Source: Rikenellaceae bacterium (lineage in GTDB: Bacteria; Bacteroidota; Bacteroidia; Bacteroidales; UBA932). Taken from it: 64,000 nt of DNA. Each line of letters opens with the position of its first letter. Positions within the stretch are counted from its first letter, which is position 1. The stretch lies in contig DPKJ01000011.1 in NCBI GenBank assembly GCA_003542575.1, positions 1 through 64,000 on the forward strand, given 5' to 3'. Below the pieces are notes generated by a model that ran no database searches, was not told where the DNA came from, and worked only from the letters and a program-made list of their open reading frames with translations. Made by a program: the position numbers and the translations under genes. Positions 17,582 through 26,907 of this stretch are shown here, one piece after another.

Positions 17582-18838
17582 ATGGATATGAATTTATCAG
17601 TTATAACAATACTTTCAATTATAGCTTTTTTGATTGTAATGCTTCTTCTTGTAGCATTACTTCTCTACGCAAAGGCAAAACTGACCCCATCGGGAGAGGT
17701 CAAACTATCAATAAACTCAGGTGAGCACGAACTAACCGTATCTCCGGGAGAAACAGTACTTACCACCCTTTCAAACAACAAAATATTTCTACCCTCTGCG
17801 TGCGGAGGAGGAGGAACCTGCGGAATGTGTAAATGTCGCGTTACATCGGGAGGAGGAGAGATTCTCCCTACTGAGGTAAGCTTCTTCACCCGCAAACAGC
17901 AACAGACTCAGTGGCGCCTCGGATGCCAGGTAAAGGTAAAGGAGGATATTGAGATTGAGGTTCCTGAAGAGGTTCTTGGCATTAAGAAGTGGGAGACTGA
18001 AGTAGTTAGCAATCACAACGTTGCAACCTTCATTAAAGAATTTGTAGTTAAACTCCCTGAGGGAGAGCACCTCAAATTCAAATCCGGTGGTTACATCCAG
18101 ATAGACATTCCTCCTTGCGAAGTTGACTTCTCAAAAGACATTGATGTAGAGAAAGAGTACCACGAAGATTGGGACGCCCTCAAAATCTGGGATCTCAAAA
18201 TGAAAAACGATGAGGACACCTTCCGCGCCTACTCAATGGCCAACCACCCTGCAGAGGGCAACATCATAATGCTAAACATCCGGATAGCAACTCCACCTTG
18301 GGACAGAAGCAAAGGCACATTCATGCCTGTTAACCCCGGAGTTTGCTCTTCATACATATTCTCACGCAAACCGGGCGATAAAGTAACAATTTCGGGCCCT
18401 TACGGCGAGTTCTTCATAAAAGATACACAAAACGAAATCGTTTTCATAGGCGGAGGAGCAGGAATGGCACCAATGCGCTCACACATCTTCCACCTCTTCA
18501 ACACCGAAAAGACCACCCGCAAGGTGAGCTTCTGGTACGGAGCACGATCACTCAGAGAGGTCTTCTACGAAGAGGAGTTCCGCGCAATTGAGAAAGAGTT
18601 CCCGAACTTCACCTTCAACCTCGCCCTGAGCGAACCAAAACCCGAAGACAACTGGACCGGCTACACCGGCTTCATACATAAAGTTCTGCTCGACAACTAC
18701 CTCGGCAACCACGAAGCACCCGAAGATATCGAGTACTACCTATGCGGCCCGCCAATGATGAACAGTGCCGTCTCCAACATGCTCGACAACCTCGGCGTAC
18801 CCGAAGAAAACATCGCCTTCGACGACTTCGGCGGCTAA
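17582..18838 (+). CDS. nqrF: Na+-NQR subunit F, NADH-oxidising subunit
   Basis: 418 residues (416 if ATG 17588 is used). An N-terminal membrane anchor is followed by a [2Fe-2S] domain with Cys 74, 80, 83 and 115 (ACGGGGTCGMCKC, RLGCQV), an FAD domain with RAYSMANHP, and an NAD-binding domain with GGGAGMAPMRSH and YYLCGPPMM. It takes electrons from NADH into the complex. The 3' end, including the stop codon, is partly repeated twice immediately downstream. Confidence 0.95.
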   Translation: MDMNLSVITILSIIAFLIVMLLLVALLLYAKAKLTPSGEVKLSINSGEHELTVSPGETVLTTLSNNKIFLPSACGGGGTCGMCKCRVTSGGGEILPTEVSFFTRKQQQTQWRLGCQVKVKEDIEIEVPEEVLGIKKWETEVVSNHNVATFIKEFVVKLPEGEHLKFKSGGYIQIDIPPCEVDFSKDIDVEKEYHEDWDALKIWDLKMKNDEDTFRAYSMANHPAEGNIIMLNIRIATPPWDRSKGTFMPVNPGVCSSYIFSRKPGDKVTISGPYGEFFIKDTQNEIVFIGGGAGMAPMRSHIFHLFNTEKTTRKVSFWYGARSLREVFYEEEFRAIEKEFPNFTFNLALSEPKPEDNWTGYTGFIHKVLLDNYLGNHEAPEDIEYYLCGPPMMNSAVSNMLDNLGVPEENIAFDDFGG

Positions 18839-18894
18839 TGGCCAACGGACACTTCGGCGGCTAATCATCGCCTTTGACCACAGCGGCGGCTAAC
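18811..18894 (+). repeat. tandem copies of the nqrF 3' end
   Basis: Three units of 29, 26 and 29 bases (18811-18839, 18840-18865, 18866-18894) share CATCGCCTT...CGGCGGCTAA. The first is the true coding end and stop; the others are non-coding copies ending in the same GGCGGCTAA. Confidence 0.8.
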
Positions 18895-18906
18895 CAGACA
18901 CCACAC

Positions 18907-18946
18907 AAAAAAAAGACCTTTACCACACCGTAAAGGTCTTTTTTTT
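18907..18946 (+). terminator. rho-independent terminator of the nqr operon
   Basis: AAAAAGACCTTTAC and GTAAAGGTCTTTTT form a long stem round CACACC, flanked by A and T runs, so it can work in both directions. Confidence 0.9.
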
Positions 18947-19028
18947 CACCAACACCGCTCATGCACCAACACACCCAAAAGAGCTCAACCCACCAGCTCC
19001 CACATACCACATACACCCCAACATGCCG

Positions 19029-19070
19029 AAGGCAGAAACACACGCCGCAGGCACCATATACACCGTAGGC
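19029..19070. repeat. GCCGCAGGCA-type degenerate repeats
   Basis: Three variants of (G)CCGNAGGCA in 42 bases (GCCGAAGGCA, GCCGCAGGCA, CCGTAGGCA), directly before a solitary palindrome end. Similar decamers lie beside related elements at 39246-39282 and 42041-42157. Confidence 0.6.
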
Positions 19071-19090
19071 ACCACAAACTGGCGCGGAGA
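19071..19090. repeat. solitary end of a TCTCCGCGCC element
   Basis: ACCACAAACTGGCGCGGAGA matches the right arm of family A. No partner arm was found nearby. It ends exactly at the stop codon of the next reverse-strand gene. Confidence 0.8.
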
Positions 19091-21070
19091 TTATTGTTGT
19101 TTGCGGATTCTTAAGTTGGTCGGGAGGAGGTTGTTTGCGCGGCTGCCGATGTTTTTGACGAAGCCGAGGCCTAGGCCGCCGTATGTGACCTTTAAGTAGC
19201 CTGTAGGTGCACCTTCAAGAACAAGACTCTCTCTGGAAAGGAATTTAATAGCCTGTTCTTTGGTTAGTTCATGTTCTGGCCATTGAGGAATCGATTCATA
19301 ATCAGACAATTTATCTGTCAACTCAGATTCCTGAAATTTAGATATCATCTCAGATTCCTGCAATTTGGGTATTAGTTCATACCCAGACCGTTTAGACGTC
19401 TTACCATCAAATAATTGCTCGGCTACACCATCAATATTGAAGAGATTAATATTTATAAGAAGTGCCTCTTCATGTGATGGCGCTAATGAAGGAGTATCAG
19501 ATAGGCTCCCAAAAAAGGATTTCTTGGTAGAGAGTTTATTCGATGAAGGCCTATTCGTTGACGGTTTATTTGAAGTGCTATCGGTAGAGACTTTTTTAGA
19601 CGAGAACTTATTTGTAGAGAGTTTGTTTGAAGAGGTTTTGTATGGAGAGGTTCTGGAAGTATTATCAACTGAATTCACATAAGAATTGCTTCTTATTTTT
19701 AGTGCCTGATTAGGCATTCCAAGACTGCGAAATGGTTCCAAACTGTTAGAGTCTTTCTGTTCTGTTGAAGATTTTTGTGATCCAGAGGGTGCTGCTTCTG
19801 CTGAATGTATGGCTGATCCAGAGGCTGCTGTTTCTGTTGAAAATATGGCTGATCCAGAGAGCTCTGTTTCTGATGTGAATTCAGGTTTATAAAGTAGTGC
19901 AAGGTAGAGGCCTTCGCCACGCACTATACCCGGAAAAAACTGATATCCACCCTCTTCACTTTTCTTTATGCCCCACTCTTCTCGAATTTTATCACTAAAA
20001 ATGTGTTCAAGGCCCTGAGATTTATAAAACTTCTCAAGCGATATAAGAGAAGCGCCAAGCTCACGTTTCATCCAAGCCACATTCATATCATTTTCGTACC
20101 TATTGAAGGTACAGGTTGAATAGGCAAGTAAACCACCCGGCCTGAGCGCACCCCAAATCTCCTGCACAATTTTCTTCTGCCTGGCAGCACACATCTTGAC
20201 ATTCTCCTCTGACCACTCAGAAATTGCACCCGGATCTTTTCTGAACATCCCCTCACCGGAACAGGGAGCATCTACCAATATAAAGTCAAAAAGGTCTGAT
20301 GAGAAATTTTCTGATGAGCCTATTCTGTTGACGTCATTTAGGTAGTTTTCTGCTGTGCGATTTGGGTTTGGATTTGCGTTTGAAGTATCGCTAGGATTTG
20401 CGTTTGAATTTGGGTTAATGTTTGAATTGCTGGTTACTTTTATATTTACGTAGTGATTTGAGATATGATTTGATGAGTGTGGAAAATCGTTTGGGGCAAA
20501 CTGGTGAGCCTCTTTGCTTGTGATTTGTATGCCGGGCACTCCCCATTTAAGAATATTTTCTCTCAGGGCAGAAAGACGCGGCTTAACAACCTCGTTAACT
20601 GTAAACCGAGTGCCGAGTGGGAGCATAGAGATAAGGTGAGTGCTTTTTCCACCGGGAGCTGCGCATAAATCAAGAACGTTACGGGGAGAGAGCGATTGTA
20701 AAACAGGCCTGAGCATCTCCAGAAACATAGAACTTGGTTCCTGAACATAGTATGCACCCGCGTGAAGTGTAGGATCAAAGGTAAACTGAGGCCTCCGGCT
20801 CAAGTAGAATCCGTTAGCGCACCAGGGAATCCTATTACCCTCCTTAATGGCATCATTTACAACTGAATCGACATCACATCCAACAGATTTAAAAGGGTTA
20901 AGCCTTATTGATACAACAGGTTCATTCTCCTCAATAGCAGCTACAATTTTGGGAGCAAGCTCACCGGCAGCATCGTTTAAATATTCCAGGAATATAGCAG
21001 GAAGCTCCTTTGATACAAAAGTGCTTAAGCTTCTCTCAACCTTACGATTTTTTTTTGATTGCTTGCCCAT
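19091..21070 (-). CDS. RsmF/NOL1-type RNA m5C methyltransferase with low-complexity insertions
   Basis: 659 residues from ATG 21070 (a TTG three codons earlier is also open). The SAM motif DLCAAPGGKST is near 131 and the two catalytic Cys motifs are DAPCSGEGMF (about 268) and STCTF (about 319). The C-terminus (KVTYGGLGLGFVKNIGSRAN) resembles the RsmF tail domain. Usual length is about 450-480. The excess comes from Asn/Pro/Ser-rich sequence near 200-240, a Ser/Ala/Glu repeat near 395-430 and a Ser/Thr/Asn/Lys-rich repeat near 460-525. It should methylate cytosine in 16S rRNA. A clear example of the window-wide habit of insertions in enzymes. Confidence 0.88.
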   Translation of the reverse strand: MGKQSKKNRKVERSLSTFVSKELPAIFLEYLNDAAGELAPKIVAAIEENEPVVSIRLNPFKSVGCDVDSVVNDAIKEGNRIPWCANGFYLSRRPQFTFDPTLHAGAYYVQEPSSMFLEMLRPVLQSLSPRNVLDLCAAPGGKSTHLISMLPLGTRFTVNEVVKPRLSALRENILKWGVPGIQITSKEAHQFAPNDFPHSSNHISNHYVNIKVTSNSNINPNSNANPSDTSNANPNPNRTAENYLNDVNRIGSSENFSSDLFDFILVDAPCSGEGMFRKDPGAISEWSEENVKMCAARQKKIVQEIWGALRPGGLLAYSTCTFNRYENDMNVAWMKRELGASLISLEKFYKSQGLEHIFSDKIREEWGIKKSEEGGYQFFPGIVRGEGLYLALLYKPEFTSETELSGSAIFSTETAASGSAIHSAEAAPSGSQKSSTEQKDSNSLEPFRSLGMPNQALKIRSNSYVNSVDNTSRTSPYKTSSNKLSTNKFSSKKVSTDSTSNKPSTNRPSSNKLSTKKSFFGSLSDTPSLAPSHEEALLININLFNIDGVAEQLFDGKTSKRSGYELIPKLQESEMISKFQESELTDKLSDYESIPQWPEHELTKEQAIKFLSRESLVLEGAPTGYLKVTYGGLGLGFVKNIGSRANNLLPTNLRIRKQQ

Positions 21071-21103
21071 TATTCTCAAACCAGCTTTTGGATTGTTTAA
21101 TTA

Positions 21104-21487
21104 TTATTTTTCCAACCAGATTTTGGCGGCTTTGAGTGTGGAGAAAACCTTTATGGAGAATTTTGAATTTGCAGTAATTGTCTCTGCAAAAATTACATAT
21201 GCCACATAGAGGGCGGTGTTGAGAATAATCGCATATTTAATTGAATCAAACTCCTCTGTTACTTCAGTCGCCTTTTTCATAAGTTCTCTGACTCCGGATA
21301 GAGTAAATGAGAGCTTCGAACTACCGGCACTGTCAAAAATTCTTAGATTCCTGGGAAGAGCCTTGTTATTTTTAAACGATTCAAGAAGATTAATTTTGCT
21401 TTCCAAAGTAATAATGTCATCACTTTTTATGTAGAGATAATCTCCTTTTGAATCTTTTTTAATTTTATATAACAAGTTATTCTTCAT
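21104..21487 (-). CDS. STAS/SpoIIAA-like protein, paralogue 1
   Basis: 127 residues from ATG 21487. Alternating strands and helices, ending FSTLKAAKIWLEK, resemble the end of STAS/SpoIIAA-like domains (AAxxWL). It aligns along its whole length with the next gene (KKDSKGDYLYIKS with KSDSKGSYLYRKS). Function unknown; perhaps a small regulatory or ligand-binding protein. Confidence 0.55.
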   Translation of the reverse strand: MKNNLLYKIKKDSKGDYLYIKSDDIITLESKINLLESFKNNKALPRNLRIFDSAGSSKLSFTLSGVRELMKKATEVTEEFDSIKYAIILNTALYVAYVIFAETITANSKFSIKVFSTLKAAKIWLEK

Positions 21488-21675
21488 GCTGTTGTAAAAA
21501 GACAAGCTTCACTCCGGAAAAAAAATGGCGGCATAAATAATAATGCCACCTACTAAGTTAGGGAAATTATTTTATTAATAGTTCAGCTTATATAACATCT
21601 GAGAAAACAAAATGTTTACACAATCTTTAAGAATAATATTCACAGACAACAAGCATAGTGCTAATTAAGAAATTG

Positions 21676-22056
21676 TTATATAGAACAGTCAATCTCGAGC
21701 CACTCTCTGGCAGCTGTTACAGAAGAGAAGGCCTTTATATAATAGCTCTTATTGCTTATAAGATTTTCGGCCAAGAGACCGAAGGCAGTATAAACGGGTG
21801 AATTATATATAATTGCATGTTTTACCAATTGATACTTTTCGGCAACTTTACTCGCTTTCTTTAATATTGCAGGAATCTCCTGTATAGAGAATTTAATACA
21901 AATATCTCTGGAGTCCTCCAGTATTCTTAAATTCTGAGGAAGTTTATCTCCTTTATCAAAGTAGTCAATAGTTTCAATCATATAATCAAGAGTGACAACC
22001 GGGTTGGACTTCCTATAAAGGTAACTTCCTTTTGAATCTGATTTAATTTGGAACAT
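21676..22056 (-). CDS. STAS/SpoIIAA-like protein, paralogue 2
   Basis: 126 residues, ending FSSVTAAREWLEIDCSI. Tandem paralogue of 21104-21487, separated by 188 AT-rich bases, so the two may have separate promoters. The pair shares YAxxxxxA and AAxxWLE patterns. No enzymatic motif. Function unknown. Confidence 0.55.
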   Translation of the reverse strand: MFQIKSDSKGSYLYRKSNPVVTLDYMIETIDYFDKGDKLPQNLRILEDSRDICIKFSIQEIPAILKKASKVAEKYQLVKHAIIYNSPVYTAFGLLAENLISNKSYYIKAFSSVTAAREWLEIDCSI

Positions 22057-22274
22057 ATGACTAAATGAGTTAATGAATTAATTGGTCAATTATTGTATAA
22101 GTGAGTGAGATAAAGAGTAGACTTATAATTTAATAGCTAATAAATATAATCAAAAAGTTTAAATAAAGCGTATATAATTATTGAGAGCGTTTCTAAATAA
22201 TAACCAAATAATTTGGCTTATCATATATATGACGCACAAATGTATATAAACCCTTAAATGAGCGGGAAATAAAG

Positions 22275-24320
22275 TTACCGTTTATTACGGGATAAACCCG
22301 AAGAGCGGAAAAATTCAGTAGCGTAGTTAGCTCCCCAAAGGTCGTAGCGGTCAAACTGGTCAACAAGCTTAAGCTGGAACTTAGGCCAGCTCTTTCTTGA
22401 AGGTAAAGTCCAGTAAACCTCGGCAAGAGCGGAGAAACGCGGGAAAATTCCGTATTCAAGACGCTGCCTGTGAGGGAAATACTCAGTCCACATACAACCC
22501 TGACCCCCAAGCACATTGGCAGCAACCTCAGCAGGAACCCAAGCAGGAACAGGCTCAAACAGATAGACCGAATCAACCGGAGCGTACCAGCTTCTATGGC
22601 AAAGGGTATCCTCGTTCCTTTTCTGAGCTACATTAAAATAACTATATTTTATCGGAGTCATAATCGCCTTGTGGCCAAGCTCTGCAGCCTTTATGCCATT
22701 TTCAACATTTCTCCAACTCATAACTATTGCACCATCAACAAGCCCATCATCAAGCATCTCGTCCCAACCAATAAACTTACGACCACGAGCATGCACCATA
22801 TCGGCAATACGTTTTGCAAAATACTTCTGAAGCTCATTCTCATCCTTAAGCCCATACTCCTTCATGAAAGCCTGAGTCTCAGCAGACTCCTCCCACCACC
22901 TCTTGGCACACTCATCAGCACCAATGTGAATATATTGACCCGGAAAAACATCCATCAGCTCATTAAATACATCAGAGAGAAATTCAAAAACCTCCTCCGA
23001 CGGAGCAAGCACATTATTCTGCCTGTTATAAATACCCCATGTAATTGCAGGCTCTTTAGGAATATTTGGAGTGGTACTGAATTGCGGATAAGTAGCAATT
23101 ATTGCCATAGAGTGACCCGGAACATCAATCTCAGGAACAATCTCGATATATCTCTGAGCAGCATACTCAATCACATCTTTCATCTGCTCAATTGTGTAGT
23201 AACCGCCGTAACGAGTACTGTCAACGCCTGTTCCCGGGAAGATCCCAATAATGGTACCAGCCCTCCACGAACCAATTTCATTAAGCTTAGGATGGCTCTT
23301 GCTCTCCATTCTCCAGCCCTGATCGTCAGTCAAATGCCAATGAAAATAATTCATCTTGTGAAGAGCCAGATAATCGATGTATTGTTTAATATAATCAACA
23401 GAGTATATGTGTCTTACAACATCAAGATGCATGCCCCTATACTCAAAACGAGGGAAGTCAACAATTTCAGCAGCAATTACCTGAAGATTAGGAATTGATT
23501 TTTGGGAGTTTACCCGGTTGAGGTGCTGTGCAGAGAGCTGCGCTGAGTGCTGAGATGTATTTTGCGTTGAGTGCTGAGCTGTATGTTCTGCAGAATGTTG
23601 CCCAGCATGAGCAGTATGTTGTGCAGTGTGTTGTGCAGTGTGTGAATCCCTGAATTGAACCGGAAGCATTTGAATAAGAGACTGGACAGCGTAAAAGAGC
23701 CCCTGAGGATTTGCACCAACCAAGGTAGCTGTGTTGCCAGAGGTCTTAAGGTAATAAGCACCTTCCCGTTTAATATCTTCTGCTGTAAAGTCAAATTTAG
23801 CCGGATCGATCAGAGAGCCAAGCGGCTTTATTGAGAGGTCGATTACAGAGATTTCAGCTGATTGAGAGACAATTACATTTGCAGCATTTAAGGTTTTAGC
23901 AGCACTTTGAGCTTTTGACGCCTTTGAAGATTTTGTTGCTCTTGAAGTTTTTAAAGTACCTGAAGTCTCAGACGAACTTGAAGCTACGGATGCACCTGAA
24001 GTTCCGGAAGGTTGTGACTTCAAAAAAGTTTCAAGTTCAGCCTGCGTGTTTACGATTTTCAGCGAAAACCCGTAGTAATTATTCAAATAGGTATTTAAAA
24101 AGTCGGCGGAATTCATCTCCTCACAACCGGGAGCCAAAATTACACTCCCCGGCGTTATCGTAACACCTCCGGTGCCATTTACATATATATACTGAGGTTC
24201 GGGAATAATTGAATTTGTCAGATTATTTGTCCTGAAATCCCCCCTTTTGCCCTCTCCGTTTACAATCATAGCTGTCATTATCATTACAGATAAAAGTAAT
24301 AGTGATCTAAGATTTTTCAT
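22275..24320 (-). CDS. beta-N-acetylhexosaminidase, GH20
   Basis: 681 residues with a signal peptide (about 1-22). The GH20b domain lies near 35-220 and the catalytic barrel follows, with HWHLTDDQGWRME and the Asp-Glu pair in HIGADECAKRWWEE (about 468-469), which act by substrate-assisted catalysis. It releases terminal GlcNAc or GalNAc from glycans, probably in the periplasm. Two low-complexity insertions interrupt the N-terminal domain: Ser/Ala/Thr/Lys-rich at about 105-150 and a His/Gln/Ala/Thr repeat (AQHTAQHTAH type) at about 225-268. Both are repetitive at DNA level too. Confidence 0.92.
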   Translation of the reverse strand: MKNLRSLLLLSVMIMTAMIVNGEGKRGDFRTNNLTNSIIPEPQYIYVNGTGGVTITPGSVILAPGCEEMNSADFLNTYLNNYYGFSLKIVNTQAELETFLKSQPSGTSGASVASSSSETSGTLKTSRATKSSKASKAQSAAKTLNAANVIVSQSAEISVIDLSIKPLGSLIDPAKFDFTAEDIKREGAYYLKTSGNTATLVGANPQGLFYAVQSLIQMLPVQFRDSHTAQHTAQHTAHAGQHSAEHTAQHSTQNTSQHSAQLSAQHLNRVNSQKSIPNLQVIAAEIVDFPRFEYRGMHLDVVRHIYSVDYIKQYIDYLALHKMNYFHWHLTDDQGWRMESKSHPKLNEIGSWRAGTIIGIFPGTGVDSTRYGGYYTIEQMKDVIEYAAQRYIEIVPEIDVPGHSMAIIATYPQFSTTPNIPKEPAITWGIYNRQNNVLAPSEEVFEFLSDVFNELMDVFPGQYIHIGADECAKRWWEESAETQAFMKEYGLKDENELQKYFAKRIADMVHARGRKFIGWDEMLDDGLVDGAIVMSWRNVENGIKAAELGHKAIMTPIKYSYFNVAQKRNEDTLCHRSWYAPVDSVYLFEPVPAWVPAEVAANVLGGQGCMWTEYFPHRQRLEYGIFPRFSALAEVYWTLPSRKSWPKFQLKLVDQFDRYDLWGANYATEFFRSSGLSRNKR

Positions 24321-24422
24321 TTTTTGATTTTTTCTTGAAACCCCAAATTAATACTAACTATAATTGCAATTAGACATCAATTAACGAGCTTTCCTATTTA
24401 GTCACAAGATAGAAAAATAAAA

Positions 24423-24845
24423 TTACACTGCCCCCAAAGCCATTTCGATTTGGTCGGTAACTCTATCAACAATCTCCTTAAGTTTACCACCCAGCATCAT
24501 CTTAAACATACCAGAAAGTTCGGTGTCCATCACAAGCTGAAAATCGGTGTGTGAGGGGTCGGGTGAATCAAGATTAATAGTAAATGAGAAAGGGAAAGGC
24601 GAATTGCCATACTGTTCGTACACGATTCTGCTGAAAGGAGTTCTTTCAGCAATTTTTACCCCAAGCTCCATCCCCTGAGCCCTCGCAACAAGTGTGTCAG
24701 GAGTTGTAGTCAAATCAGCCTTCCCGGCCATTTCGGGCGGAATATTTTTGGTAAAGTTTGTCAAATCGGTAAACACCGCGAATAAAACCTCAACAGGACG
24801 AGCAATTCTCACCACCCGACCCTCTATATGTGTACTTGAAGCCAT
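24423..24845 (-). CDS. SRPBCC (START-like) family protein
   Basis: 140 residues. The opening RVVRIARPVEVLFAVFTDLTNFTKNIP matches the start of polyketide-cyclase/START-like ligand-binding domains; the C-terminal amphipathic helix (LKEIVDRVTDQIEMAL) also fits. Ligand unknown. It is 37 bases downstream of pyrE on the same strand and probably cotranscribed. Confidence 0.7.
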   Translation of the reverse strand: MASSTHIEGRVVRIARPVEVLFAVFTDLTNFTKNIPPEMAGKADLTTTPDTLVARAQGMELGVKIAERTPFSRIVYEQYGNSPFPFSFTINLDSPDPSHTDFQLVMDTELSGMFKMMLGGKLKEIVDRVTDQIEMALGAV

Positions 24846-24882
24846 TTTTAAATTAATGAAATGTTTAGACTTAAATCAGGAG

Positions 24883-25524
24883 CTATTGAGTCTGCTGCCC
24901 CCAAACCTCAGGCTGATACCTCCAATCCTGAAGCGTCTCCAGGTCTGAATCCTTAATGAATTTGCACTCAACAGCCTCATTTATAAGAGAATCGTAATTT
25001 GTTAATGTACGAAGTTCAACATTACCATACTCGAAAGCACGGCGCGCCTTATTGAAATTGTACGAGAAAATTGCAACCATTCCAAGAACATTTGCCCCCT
25101 CTTTATTCAAACACTCAACCGCAGAGAGTGAACTCCCCCCTGTCGAGATAAGATCCTCAACCACAACCACCTTTGCCTTAGCAGGGAGTTCACCCTCAAT
25201 CTGTGCGCCGGTACCATGATCTTTTGGTTTAGGACGCACATAAATAAAAGGTTTTCCAAGCTCCTCGGCAACAAGAACTCCCCACGCAATAGCACCGGTA
25301 GCAACGCCGGCAATAACATCAACATTCTCGTAGCTTTGAGAAATGAGCCTGGCTAAACTTTTGGTGACAATTGAACGAGCCTTGGGATATGACAAAATTT
25401 TTCTATTATCGCAATATATAGGAGACTTCCAACCGGAAGCCCAGGTAAAAGGTTTCTCCACATTCAACATCACAGCTTTAATATCCAACAGCTGTCTGGC
25501 GATTATTTTTTCTACAGACTCCAT
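24883..25524 (-). CDS. pyrE: orotate phosphoribosyltransferase
   Basis: 213 residues. The PRPP loop VVVVEDLISTGGSS lies at 119-132, with IAGVATGAIAWG and FIYVRPKPKDHGTG before it, all conserved in PyrE. It converts orotate and PRPP to OMP in pyrimidine synthesis. Divergent from a Nudix gene across a 49-base promoter region. Confidence 0.95.
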   Translation of the reverse strand: MESVEKIIARQLLDIKAVMLNVEKPFTWASGWKSPIYCDNRKILSYPKARSIVTKSLARLISQSYENVDVIAGVATGAIAWGVLVAEELGKPFIYVRPKPKDHGTGAQIEGELPAKAKVVVVEDLISTGGSSLSAVECLNKEGANVLGMVAIFSYNFNKARRAFEYGNVELRTLTNYDSLINEAVECKFIKDSDLETLQDWRYQPEVWGQQTQ

Positions 25525-25533
25525 AAAATAAAT

Positions 25534-25551
25534 TAACTTTGTACAAAGATA
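25534..25551. promoter_or_regulatory. back-to-back -7 boxes forming a palindrome
   Basis: Forward TAACTTTG (25534-25541) for the Nudix gene and reverse TATCTTTG (25544-25551) for pyrE overlap a perfect palindrome CTTTGTACAAAG (25537-25548). Only one polymerase could occupy the site at a time. Confidence 0.55.
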
Positions 25552-25573
25552 GTAAAATCAATCCTATTTTTTA

Positions 25574-26191
25574 ATGTTCAGCATCTACTTCAACAACCGC
25601 CGGCTTTCTGTATGTTCCAATACAGACCAAATGATCAAAGACCCCGAAGCAGTACTATACAAACCCGGTTCAGCGGAAGAACTCGGAGGCATTCCAATGC
25701 TCTTTGACCAGACCCCCAACATCTCAAGAATGTATGTACCGAGCGAGAATGAAGAGACAACATTCAACCAACTCTTTTCGGGTCTCACCCACATCAATGC
25801 AGGCGGAGGTTTGGTGACCAACTCAAAAGGAGAGTTTCTGATGATATTCAGGCACGGCAAATGGGATCTGCCAAAAGGAACTCAGGAACCAAACGAAGAT
25901 ATTCGCTGTGCAGCAGTGAGAGAGGTTGAAGAGGAGTGCGGAATAGACAAAGTTGTTATAAAGCAGCATATTTGCGACACATATCACACCTACCACAGAA
26001 ACAATCTCTTCTGGCTAAAATGTACAAAATGGTATAAAATGGAGTACACAGGCAATGGAACTCACACCGTTCCCCAAGTGGAGGAGGATATCGAGAAGGC
26101 TATATGGATTAAGAGGGAGGAATTAGCAGGCTATCTTGAGAACACCTACCCGTCAATTATTGAGGTATTTCGCCTAAGCAAAACAGTTTAA
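25574..26191 (+). CDS. Nudix hydrolase
   Basis: 205 residues. The complete Nudix box GX5EX7REUXEEXGU is at 102-124 (Gly102, Glu108, Arg116-Glu121). An N-terminal region of about 70 residues precedes the Nudix fold. These enzymes hydrolyse nucleoside diphosphates linked to other groups; substrate not predictable. Convergent with the lolA-like gene. Confidence 0.85.
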   Translation: MFSIYFNNRRLSVCSNTDQMIKDPEAVLYKPGSAEELGGIPMLFDQTPNISRMYVPSENEETTFNQLFSGLTHINAGGGLVTNSKGEFLMIFRHGKWDLPKGTQEPNEDIRCAAVREVEEECGIDKVVIKQHICDTYHTYHRNNLFWLKCTKWYKMEYTGNGTHTVPQVEEDIEKAIWIKREELAGYLENTYPSIIEVFRLSKTV

Positions 26192-26228
26192 ATCAGAAAT
26201 AATCACTTGATTTTCTACTAACCGAAAA

Positions 26229-26906
26229 TTACCTCAGGTCAGTTACAGTTAAACCGGACATTTTGGAGTCAGGAAAAACAAAATTTGAGAGAGACCAGGC
26301 AGGAACACTTTTAAATGAAGTGATTACAACCTTGTAGTTGCTCCCATCCTTTCCGTTATATTCAATAGAAACAGGCAGATTGGTGATCTTATTAATCCCC
26401 ACAATCACATTTTTGTATGCAGTCCTTTTGCTAACCGGAGTAAGCTCAATAATCCATACCGGCCCATCCTTGGGCTTTTCAGGAAACTTATAACCACTAT
26501 CCGGACCACCAAGAGAAGTTAAAAACCCAACAGGATTCTCAACAAGATCTTTTTGAGTAGTATCATTCGGGAAAATTGTCAGCTCACCGGCATCAACATT
26601 AACTATCCACTTGCTCTTTCCATCACAGAACAGCTCAACATGAGGATTAATCAGCCTAAAGGCATTACCCTGAGCCTGAACTGTACCCTTGAAAGCATCA
26701 GGAGTAGCCGAACCCGCGATATTAGCAACCATCTCAAACTTTAGCTCAACAGCCGCATTCTCCTTAATTGCCTCGGTCATCTTCCTAAGCAACTGAGCAG
26801 AATTTGTATTTGCAGGAGCAGAGGTAAAAGAGAATATCGAAACCAGGAGCACAAGAGCACCCGGTAATCCTGCAACTTTTGACTTTAACATAAATGAATT
26901 GGCCAT
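26229..26906 (-). CDS. LolA-family lipoprotein carrier
   Basis: 225 residues from ATG 26906, one base after the ftsK stop, so probably translationally coupled. Signal peptide about 1-33. The region RKMTEAIKENAAVELKFEM and GKSKWIVNVDAGELTIFPND fits the LolA/LolB half-barrel. It should carry lipoproteins across the periplasm. Last gene of the nusG-like/DUF4290/murA/ftsK run; lolA after ftsK is a common order in bacteria. Confidence 0.8.
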   Translation of the reverse strand: MANSFMLKSKVAGLPGALVLLVSIFSFTSAPANTNSAQLLRKMTEAIKENAAVELKFEMVANIAGSATPDAFKGTVQAQGNAFRLINPHVELFCDGKSKWIVNVDAGELTIFPNDTTQKDLVENPVGFLTSLGGPDSGYKFPEKPKDGPVWIIELTPVSKRTAYKNVIVGINKITNLPVSIEYNGKDGSNYKVVITSFKSVPAWSLSNFVFPDSKMSGLTVTDLR

Positions 26907-26907
26907 T

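Noticed and set aside
12969..18838. Rnf complex
   Set aside because: Gene order and NqrA and NqrF sequences are those of Na+-NQR; no RnfB or RnfC ferredoxin subunit.
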